Source: Vanilla planifolia
Lineage: Eukaryota > Streptophyta > Magnoliopsida > Asparagales > Orchidaceae
Direction: 5' to 3'
NCBI GenBank assembly: GCA_023846275.1
Contig: CM043871.1
Span: forward strand, 28,860,569-28,924,568
Length of the DNA: 64,000 nt
How positions within the stretch are numbered: the first letter of the stretch is position 1; every line of letters starts with the position of its first letter. Under the pieces are notes generated by a model. It was not told the origin of the DNA. It searched no databases and saw nothing but the letters and a program-made list of their open reading frames with translations. Of the stretch, positions 23,403-35,400 are shown piece after piece. The position numbers were made by a program, and so were the translations under genes.

Positions 23403-26400
23403 ATGGCTTCTTGCGTACTTAGCGGCTCAGAAAACGTCTCCCTTCCCTGCGGGAAACCCAAGAAGGATCTGGGTTTCCGAAGATCTGCTCTATATGGACA
23501 TTGCCTTCTAAAATTGGGCTTCACTCCAATTGATGGAAAAAGGATAAAGGTTTCTTCAATCAAATGTGGCATCTCCTCTTCTCGACCAGCATCCCAACCT
23601 AGGTTTATACAGCACAAGAAAGAGGCATTTTGGTTCTATAGGTTTCTTTCCATAGTGTATGATCATGTGATAAACCCTGGGCATTGGACAGAGGACATGA
23701 GAGATGAGGCCCTTGAGCCTGCGGAGCTTTACGATTCTAGGATGAAGGTTGTGGATGTGGGAGGAGGAACTGGTTTTTGTACATTAGGCATTATAAAGTA
23801 CATAAATCCCAAGAATGTTACTATTCTCGACCAGTCACCACACCAACTTGCTAAGGTCCGGCAGAAGGAAGCCTTGAAGGAGTGCAATATCATTGAGGGT
23901 GATGCTGAGGACTTGCCATTCCCAACTGACTCGTTTGATAGATATATTTCTGCTGGAAGGTAAGTTTTTTTTTTATTTCATAGATGAATTTCTTTTCCAC
24001 CCAATCATTGTATAAGGGTTTTTGTTTACTTGTATACTACTTTTAAAACGTGTGGCAAAAAAGACTTAAATATTATGTATTTTATATGATAAAACTATGT
24101 GTTATGAACTACATTGACCACAAGTTTAATCTGTTTTGATCTTATTAGTAAAAAAATATTATAATAATATATGGTTCAAGAAAATACCATGTTTGACATA
24201 TATTTGAAAAACTATTTTTGTGCATGATATAACGAACCTTAGTATCAAAAAATCATGAAAATTTCAAAAACTGATCTCTTTGAATGATTATAACTTACAA
24301 CAATAAATTAAGTTCAATATTAACCAATATTTTATGGGATACCTACTCGAAATGATTTTCTAACAATGAATAAAAATCATAGATTGATGAATCAACAATA
24401 AAATTGATAGACTATAAAACTAATTATGTTATAATATTTTAACGTAGCCATTTAAAATAAATTAATTAATAATATATTAGACATACTAAATTACAAATTA
24501 AAATAAAATTGAAGATTGAGTTGTTTTTTGTGTTTTTTTCTTGATATCTTTTGTTCTCAATGTCACCACATTGTGGGATAAAACTTTGTTTTGCTCATAC
24601 TTTATTAGTTAAATTAATCATTTCTAAGATATCTAGCTTAGCTCCATTAAACAAGAAGAAGATGAAATAAACCAAGATTGAAGATTGAGTTGTTTTTTGT
24701 GCTTTTTTCTCAATATCTTTTGTTCTCAATGTCACCACATTCTGGGGTAAAACTTTGTTTTGCTCATACTTTATTAGTTAAATTAATCATTTCTAAGATA
24801 TCTAGCTTAGCTCCATTAAACAAGAAGAAGATGAAATAAACCAAGCTCAAGTAACATTAAGCTCAAGTCAAACTTTATCCTTGTATGTATCTTTTTTGCT
24901 ATACCATTTTGTTGCATCTAGTGCATTTTGGATGTTTATTGTCTATTTGCTTGCGTCCTCTAAGAAATTATTGAATCTTCATTTCTTAACCCCCCTTGGC
25001 CTAATTGTTTGTGGATGCCAAATAATGAAATGGTCATTAACAAGATTACACTGGTACATACTTGGCAGAGGTGCAATTTATGTTGCATAGGCCATCCTTT
25101 TCATGTGCACCAACAAATGTAAATTTGTATTAACTTTGATTGATTGGAATAACTATTAAATTTGCAATGTATATAACAAATAAATTTGGCGATGGTCTTC
25201 AATATACATGTGTTGGCTTACTTATCTGTGTTAGCTATAAAGGTTTTAGCATGTTCACATGATATTCCAATGATTTGCCATGCTCAGTAACTGCATCCTT
25301 CTTTTTCAAATCAACTTCTATCCTCTTTCTCTTAGAAGAACTAACAATTTTGATATGTTTCATTCATTTAGAACTAGATGGCTTTTCTATTGAGCTGCCT
25401 TGTTCCTTGGTTCATTTCCATTGTCTGTTATTATACCTTGAAGAGTGTCAACAAGGTCAACAACATGCATCTTTCTTGCTTTCTTGATCATGGCATTCCA
25501 AAGAATTAATTTTTGTTTATCTGACTTAATCTTTATGCCTTCATATATGATGTTGCTAGGCCATATTTATCTTCCTTACCCCTTGTTGTAGATTGTGGGT
25601 TCCTTGTTCTATTAATGCCTGGATATATTTGTATTGTGTTGGCCCTCTCACTTCAAAAGTCAGTTCATGTTGACATATTAAATATTAAAGTGCATGCTCT
25701 TCATTCCCATTTCTTCCTACACACTATGACAACCCCTTATTATCACTTTTTTAGTCTTAACACCAATGTTATTTGAAACTGCATTACTTCTCAAATCATT
25801 ATTGAATGTGTTGACACCACATTTTTTGTGGCTATTTTCAATTATATGATTTCAAAAATAAGGGTAACTTCAATAAGCTCAATTTTGGTTGGTTGCATAT
25901 TGACTATAATCCTTGTTTGTAGTAATAAAAGGGGATTATTAACTGAGTTATTACTTCTCAAGAAATATAAGTTTGTCCCATTGTGATTCCACTAAGATCA
26001 ACACATATTGCTCTAGCAACCACATCCATGGCATTTGAATCAGCTATGATAAGTTTATGTTCTTTAAGAGTAGAACATGGAAAAGTTAGTAAATACAAAT
26101 TTGCTGCTCCCTCACCCAAGGGAACGAATCAAAATTTGCAGATATGACTTTAATATATCCCACAACATCTATATCAAGTTTCACATTGTTTTGTCTTCCT
26201 TTCCCTTGCCAAATTCTTTTTTGGTTCCAAGGCCTATCATATTTACTATTAGCATGAGCAAAAAGAGGAAGAGTTTAGAAGTTATGCTAAGTTACCCAAA
26301 GATCTTGTTGGAGTAGGGCTAGAAGCTAAAGAGGTAATTGTTATAACTATGTGAGTTGATGATGTAGAACAGTTTTTCTTCAATAAGATGGTATCTAATT

Positions 26401-29400
26401 AATATGCAAATGTTGCAAGAACTCTTTCAAAATAACCCAAGCTTATAAACATTTAAGCTTATAAATTTTAAGTTAAGAGTCTTTTAGGACTATCTAATGG
26501 TTAAGAGACCACTAAAAATGCTAAAGTCATGTCAAATTTGAGAAAATAAAAAATTAAGGTATGCGGAATTTGTGGCTATAGTAATAAAACCAAATAATCA
26601 TGCGACAACACTAAACAAATAGTCGCACAAGCATAAACAAACTAATTAAAAGATATCACTACAAGGTCTCTCTATCATATGAAGAATGGTATAAAAAGAG
26701 AAAACACAATAGCAGCCTCAATTTGGGCTTACAACTACCCCTTTGATCTTAAATGCCTAAGGCAATTGCTTTATTGTTTGGATTAGTGCAATGATAGTGA
26801 AGGACTACAATACTCAAAAGTAAATAAGTGGAGTGAATTTATCATACTCTTTAATCTATCTTTGTATTTTTTGAAGTATTTAATGAGTAAATTTATCCCA
26901 TCCTTCCTATAACTTTTAGTACCCTCTCACTTAGAAACAAAACTAGAATCCACTAGTTATAATTTGGCTTGTTAAAATAAGAATTCTATTTATTTAATTA
27001 TGAAAATTTATTTATCATCACAATTGTTACACCTTAGGTCTAGATGATAACTTATTCTGTCAATAATTTAATCTCATGCTACATAACATAGGTTAAGAAT
27101 TAAGATTAAATAATTTGATATTTTATTAAAAAAAGAATTTACATACCTACATACATACTTAAGTCAAGTTTGCCAAATCGACAATTTATTCGCCAACTAT
27201 AATCATAATATGATGAGTAACAAGAGTATGCATTATGTTGGTATATTATGGCCACCTTGAAATTGAAGAAAGAGCATTACTGAGTTGAGTAAGAAGATTC
27301 ATGACCTCTTTCGGCCCATTGACTAAGTCAATCATGTAACAAATGATTACTGTTGACCATCGCATGTAACAAATAATCACGCCTACATATGTTAAATCAC
27401 ATAGTTATGAATAATATGAGATTGTTATATATTTCTGGCATCATGCAAATTACCAATGTTATAAATGAATAATAGTTATATCAAACATTATGGGTACTCA
27501 CATTAAGTTTTATTCAAGTAAATAAAATGCAATTATCCTATATATGGCATGTCTCATTTTCTTCTTTCATCGACATCATGTAATAATCACAAGAATTACA
27601 TTAATTACAATTAAAATTACATATATTGTACTACAACATATTCAAAATAAATAACTATAGTAAGACATGGCATAATTTTTTTAAATTATTAGTTATAAAT
27701 ATGATATAAAATTTCATTTGACTTAGTTGAACTGAAAAGAGAGAGCCCGTAGCAAATAATTGTATGCTCATGATCTAATAAATAAGAATTTTTTATCTAG
27801 CAATTCAAAACTAAGATCCGCACAATCCTTGAAGCATGATTGTTTTCAACTACCAAATATAACATTTGGTCAATCATACACCTTTTTTCAAAAATACATT
27901 TCATTAAACTAATGAATTTATTTAATGAACCTAATATTTGTAACTCACATTATACTAATTTATATTGCAAATTCTAATCATAATTAAACAACACATTAAT
28001 ATAGAATTAATAGAATCGGGAGAATGAAATGCGGTTAAAGGGGATGATTGTAGGTCAAGATGGATGAAGGGAGGGATGGAGATACTCTTAGCATTATATG
28101 GCACTAACCTTGTTGAAGGAGTATGGTGGGGAAAAATGGCTACGGTACACTTGACAAATTCCGATGAATACTTGGTGGCCGTTGTCCTTGAGGAAGTAGT
28201 GGCAATGTCCATGGCAATGATAGTTTGTCGAAACTCCTGACAACAATGATAATGGCCTCAGATGTAATTGGATAAGATGATGAAGTCGGCAATCTCATTT
28301 GATAGCGGTGAGTAAAGATCCCTTGCCAACAAGAGCTAGGTTTTTAGCGAGCGGCAAAACAAAGAGTGGTGATGGGGAAGGTGGTATGTAAGGTTTTATG
28401 AAGGAGTAAGGGAGTAAAGAAGAGTTGGGTATAGATAGTGGGATTTATTATGCACATTTATTCCTTCCCAAAACACTCTTATACAAGGAAGGAGGGATTG
28501 GAGGGGATTGCTCTCATATTCCCTCTTAAGTGTAGGGATTGGCTTGGGTTGGTCCATATTAAGCCAATTCAATTTTTGTAAAATGGTTATTTCCACAATC
28601 ATAACATAGAAATCACGATCAAGCACGTTAAGTTGAAAATGTCTCTAATACAATCTCATATAAGCTCTCTTTTGACTAATAGAGAAACCTAGGCAAAGTG
28701 GTACTATCACTTGCTTGATGTATTTAAAATCCTCTTTAGTAAAGTTCCTTATCATGCTAAGGGTTCCTCAATCTTACCTAGGTCCCATCATTTTTTAAAC
28801 AAGCAAAAAAAAAAAAAAAATTGCAAGCTCATTGTGTATAATTGCTCAAAAGTGATCAAGAATCTCTTGAGGAAGTTTACTTCAATTCGATTTAGTGGTT
28901 GACTTGATTAATTTGCTTTGCTAGCTATTTAAACTCCAACCTATTGCCACTCCAATGGTCATCATTATGTTTGGAGTAGATAATGTTGTTTGTGTCAACA
29001 TGCATTACATGTTTATCAAAATATATTTTGAAGTTGTGGAATATAATAGGAATTAGTCTAGCTAAAAGAACAACATAAATAACTCAGATTGAAATTTCTA
29101 TAGCCTATGGTTGTGTTTCTAATGTCATCATTAGCAAGCTACAAATGGTAGAAGGAAGCCTTAAGCCTTGATTGAAAGAGGATGAAGTGATTATAGGCAT
29201 GTGGAAGGATGATCTTGTGGCCTTGGCATATCCAAAGGAGGATGAGCGAGCCTAAAAGGGTGTTGGAATTGCTAATGTTAAAAAAATAAGGAATTTGTTA
29301 ATGTTGATGTGTCATGACAGGAGAGGAAAATGTGCAAGTAAGTTGTGAATCTTTTTGACTTATTCAGGGAAGTGGTATGAGGATGTTATTTATAGTGCAT

Positions 29401-32400
29401 TATTTTTCTAGATTTTTTTTAATTACAAAGCCTCAAATAGTAGAAGGAAGCCTTGGTCGTAGGCATGTGGAAGGATGATCCTATGGCCTTGGCATATCCG
29501 AAGGGAGGAAGAATTGAAGAATCTACTAGCATTGATGTGTCATGATGGGAGGCGGGAAATGTGCTAGTAGATTGTGGATCTTTTTGACTTATTTAGGGAA
29601 GCGACATTGGGAAGTTATTTATAGTGTATTATTTTCTAGGATTTTGTTTGATTTATGAAATCAATTTCTTTTGATGTTAATTGTGGTTAGTTCAAGTTTA
29701 AAAGGATGGTTAAATAGAATATATTATATAAGGAACTCTATTGTTTTGAGTAGTGTGTGAGTAATATAGTTTCTTCAAAAGGCTATGTTAGTAAAAAAAA
29801 TATGATTAAGATGCAAGTTTGACCTTTTATGGTTTATGACTAGTTATGCTTCTTTCTTATTTTTGTTGTATTATTCAATCATCCTTTTGGGGTAGACAAT
29901 TTTAACTAGATACATCATTTCTCCATGGAAAAAGGAGTTTCTATAAGAAATACTATTGGAAATGATGAATTTCCACAAGTGATTTTGCTTCATTAAGTCG
30001 ATATGTACTTATGTTATTTACATTTAACAAGAAAGAAATCACATTGTAGTTGTGTTCCCATCTTATGTCAATGAAATGTGGTGTTACTATGCTTAAAAGT
30101 AGTCATGTTTGTGTTATTATTTAGCAGAGTTCTTATATTAGTGTTAAATTTCAAATTAAATTTTCATATAACATGGGTTTATTTTGCATTTTAACCTCTC
30201 ATATTTGGGCAGAGTTTAATACTCATGTTGGTAAATTTATTTTAACAAAAAAATTAAGTCATACTATCTTTGAATAGGTCTACTCATATTATTGAAATTA
30301 TAAATTTTTTTATAATAATTATTTAATAAGAACATGAGCTTTGGTTTCCTAAAATGTAATCACATATTAATAATTATTTAAATAAACTTTATCCAAATTA
30401 TGAAGTTGCAAATATACTACATCAAAATTAATATTTATATTTAAATACTTAGCGAAATATTAAACATACAATCGAAAAGATTTTTTAAATTAATATAAAC
30501 TTCGCAAATTTGAGTGTCTCCATCCACAAGGTACCCAAATTATCTCACCACAAAATGACTACTCATTGAAGTGGAATGTCAAAGGTAACTAGTTATTCAT
30601 CCACATCAACACATAATTTTGCTAATCGGGTGGCCTAATCTATCATTTAGGTGATGTCTTTTTTCATTTTCTTAATTTTAACTTTGAGTTGAGTGTTTTT
30701 CTCCTGTAGGTGCTTCCTTTTGTGAACTGATACATCAATCACCAAACAAAGTGACATGCATGTGACTTTGTTGGTCAAAATAGTACTTGACAATTTTAAT
30801 ATTTGAAGTTCTCCATTTTGCAGAGGTTATTACAGTTATCTCTTCTAACAACTACTGTACAATATATACCAAAATTACTGTTGGTACCAAACCTATTGTC
30901 CTCTAATGAGCTATACTTTTAAAAAATATTTATAAAAAGCAAACAAAGTGTTTCTTTCTTTTGAAGCAGGGGTGCTGTAGAAATAGCCATTGATGAGAAA
31001 AAGGAAGGGCAATGATAGGAATAATGGTTAATGAAAAATAATTTATTGCATCGTTTAAAATTGGTTTATTTTTTCCTTTTGGGTTTTGGCCTTCCTTTTG
31101 TTATTTTTATCATGCATGCTTATTGCATTTGTAAACCAAATAGATCAAGAAATATGGTTTTTCTTTAACAAATTTGTTATAATGTAAAATCACATAAACA
31201 ACTATTGTAATCTTGACAATGAATTATAGCTCATGTGATATTAGTCTTATACTTCAATTAAGAAGTTCAAGATCCAAATATGAGCATAGCTTTCAACTTA
31301 AAAATAGTAATATTGGGATAATAACGTTTCCATAAACTTTACAACATTAAGTATTACTTAATTCTTATGATGCATAACACATCACATGTCTTGAATGTAC
31401 AGGGAAATTTATAACATATTAATATACAAAACTATTTAATCAGGTTGATGGTCTAAATTTTTTGTGGTTAATTGCATAAGAGGTTCATTTTTCTTAGCAT
31501 ATGATGTGGTACTAAAACCAAACAAATGGACACCAACCAAGAATCTCTTATAGCCAAAAATCAAACCCTTGAGTCGAAAGTATGAATGGGACAACAATAA
31601 TACTTGGAAAAAATATAAAAGCAAACAAAAATGTGTCAAAAGATTTCATTCATGTTTGTCTAACAAGTAACATTGATTGGTTTTACTTGGGTTTCTGGAC
31701 ATAGTTGAGTGGAAATTTGCATTGAAAGCTTTGAAAATCATAGTTAATTGGCCAACATATTTGATAGAAATGGCTCATTAAACCATGCCCCTTTGCATCA
31801 CAATGGCTTGAACATCATCTAGAGATTGTCTTAATATGCATTGGAAGTGATCTCCTCACTCGTAATGGACTATGCACTGAATATTATGACTAACAACAAA
31901 CATTATTTAATACCTCAAAGGGAATAGGCTTAAAATGAAGATTCACTTTCCTAGAGGTAAAAACATTGCTTTGTCGTTTAACATCCAAATTAATTCTATT
32001 GAATAATACAGATGTTGGCTTTTTATGAAGATGTGGGAAAAGAAATCTTTTTTTAATGAACAAATATCTGGTTTTGCTTCTATCATCATTGTTTATAAAC
32101 CATTTACAAGATGAAAAATGCTTTGCCAAATTTAACTATTTGGCAAAACTATCAATTTCCTTCGTTATAGCGACCATTGTGGCAGTTGAATTTGAAATGG
32201 CAACAAAGGAAGCATCTTCAAATCATGAGATATTGCAATTGAAGGCATGGTTGTAGTTCTATTTTTATTTTGTTCACTTTCCAAAATGGAAAATATGAAG
32301 CAAAATACTATAACATTATAGCTTAGCAAGCCTTTGTTGTTGGCACATGTGTTCATTTTCTTGAATTTCTATTATAGGTTTTCTAGAAACCATTACATCA

Positions 32401-35400
32401 TTTCTAACTAGCTTGTTTGTTGTTGCTTTAGGTTGTTTTCATTGTCTTCATTAGGATTTATTTTTTGTGAGTTTAGTCTTGTCTATATTAAGTTCTTTTT
32501 TGTTTGATCAATTTATTTCATTTTCTGTGGAGATTACATGTATATTGTATAATCTTTGAAACAACCCAAACAAAACATATTTTAGCTTTCCCAAGAAATG
32601 CATTTGATTGTTTAAGAAGATTAACTCATCATATAGGACTAGCATTGATTATCTAATACGATATTTGATTGTAAGCTGCAATCTCATATAGAACTCTAGA
32701 TTTAATCATTGCTTGACTGTAGTTTTCCTGCATGGGATAATCATCGTGGAATTTTCTAGATTCTAGATATTCAACTTTTTTTAAATTAGATTAGTATATC
32801 ACTTAAAATGTGATTATCATTTGTTTATTCCTCTTTATAAGTCATGGGGTATCCTTTAACATGTTGAAATTATATATAAGGGTTGTATAGCCTAGTTTGT
32901 AACAATTAACCTAATAATCAGAATTTTTTCCACCATTGAACTACTCTTGCTTAAGTTTTATAGTAAATCTCTTGTAATTTTGTTTGCTAGGTTTCATAGA
33001 AGGAGGAGAATAAGGAGTTCAAAGGGCTAAATCCTAACCAATTATCCCAAACATTAATTGTTATCTTCATCTTGTATAATGTTCACAATTCATCTTCATC
33101 TTTCATTATGTTCACAGTTCATCTTTATCTTCTTCAACATTTATGGTTTTTTCTTGATTTGTCTCTAGTTGCAGATTGCAATCCATGACAATTTTGTGCA
33201 TTGCGGTGATTTCCTTAAATGATTCTTAAGTTTTGCAAAGATCAAGAAATTCTATAATTGTGATTTCAGGTTTTGATTCCGAATTTTCTGATAGCATTGT
33301 ATATTGGTTCTTTTGGTTATTATGCTCAATTTACAAATTACTTATTGGTCGATATGTACCTTAGTAATTTCTACTACTTATAACTTATCTAATTAGTGCA
33401 GACGGTTTTAAAACCCAACTTTCTTTATCTCATGATCTATTGTTATTTAGAAAAGAATTTGATCTAGTCCTATGTCTTGTTCTATGTGAATGCCTTTCTT
33501 GGTAGATTCTTGATTTAATTAATTATTGTTTTCTCTAATTTGCATTGCACTTTTGATTGAGCATAACACATTTTTTGGAGGATAATTATTGATTAAATTT
33601 AAGCAAAGTCGATCGAATGGCAAACATCATATTCATTCTGCAACTACTTAGTATTAAAACATTGTTAGAATTAGATAATTATATGTTCATCAATATATTT
33701 GATGTTTATGAAAGCTTTCTTTTTATTTAAGTAATTTCTTGAATTGGCATATTTTAATTTTCATCTTATTTGTATTCATGCCACTTTAAGTGTGTTGGCA
33801 TTAATTATGTCAAGAAAATCTTGAATGTTAGCTATGAACAATAATAATGAGTTATGTAGACTTGGTAGCTCTGTAATATCAATTAGTTATTTTAGTTATT
33901 ATTAGTGGTTCATCAAGATAAATATATACTTAATTTTAGTGGTGGGGTTGAATATGAATGTCCTCTTAATAATTTGTACTTTCTTTGGGAACCTTTGAAT
34001 TATGATGAAAATAATTTTATGATAGTCAAGGTTGGAGATTGATAGCAATTTTGGTTTTGAGGTTTGCATTGATTAGGAGTGTAGCATGGTTAAGTACAAG
34101 TCTAAGGAAAGAAAATTCTAACTCGTAAATGCTAATCTAATATTGCAAGCATATCTCATTATGGATAGTATGGAAGATGGCGTCTAATATAAATCTTTTA
34201 CATTACTTGGAATGGATTTAATAAAAGTTTAGGGAAACATATGTTTATTTTGTGTGATGAGTGGTATATCATTTGCAATGATTAACCCCAGGGTGCTGAA
34301 ATGTTTAAAAATTATAATACTAAATCGAAGATCATATGAGATGCATTATAAAAGAGGAAGTTTAGGTTACCTTTCTTGGTTTTTGTGTCAAAGGGAAGAA
34401 ATTAGAGAAGAACGTTTTTATGAGATGTAGATATCTTAGCATGAGCTTATCAATTTGCCATTATTGTTGAGTTTTATCAAAGAAAATTAGACCATAAAAA
34501 CCTTATCTTGTTAAAACTTTTGTTAAAAGTAGCATTGCTAGTGGTGTGATCTCGGTGTAATACTTAAGAATCTACCTTCACCTATAATTAAGAATGTATA
34601 ACTACTCTTGCTAAACTCCATGCATTTCTCATAGTTAAGTTTTTTAGTTATAATAGTTTTGGTTATTTAACTAATAATTACCTATTTAAGATAATATTAA
34701 CTATAAGAAGGGGGAAGAGATTCAAGGAGAAGTTGAAACAATTAATAATAGTGATGTGGGTATCTTGATGAATTTGATGGGGATTTGATTTGAACAGATA
34801 TAGTTTTTTTTTTTTCTTGATTACTTTTGGATTACATTTCAAATATTCATTCAAAAAGAAATTCCAATCATTCAATTAAGGTCTCTTTTTCAGCCTAAAT
34901 GGAATGAGAGAATTGACTTCAGCTTGGATTGTTTTGTGTTGGATTTTTTTGTGTTCTGAAACTAAGAAATGAAGTGACTTCCCATTTTGATGTTTTGGTT
35001 CATTATAAACAGGGTAAGTTACTTCATCTTATACGGGATGTTATTTTTTCATGTCATCCACTTCTGTTTTAAATTTGCCAAATTCACTTGCCTTCCCGTC
35101 CTTAGCAACTTAAAGGTCATCCATGCATTGATGACCATTTCCACCTTCATTGACACTTACGTAGTCGACCTTTGTTATTAATTTATGGTGGTAGAGACTG
35201 TCATCATTGTTCTTCTAACTTAGTTTTTGTTTTCTCACTTATTTTATTGAATTAACTAAATTTATTGTTGGTTGGGATAGTTTTCTAAAAGACAATTTAA
35301 CACATTTTGTATAGTGATTTCGTAAGTTTAATATTTGGAAGTGATAGTGCTATTTTGCCCTTATGACTAAATGAATGGACCATGATATGTTTTTCCTCTT

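Larger units (their letters stand above)
24137..26570. mobile_element. Probable 2.4-kb insertion in VTE3 intron 1
   Basis: Block A at 8289-8925 aligns first with 23960-24135 and then directly with 26570-27062, so this interval is absent from the paralogous copy. I see no clear terminal inverted repeats or target duplication at the edges, so the element class is open. The boundaries are good to a few tens of bases. Confidence 0.5.
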
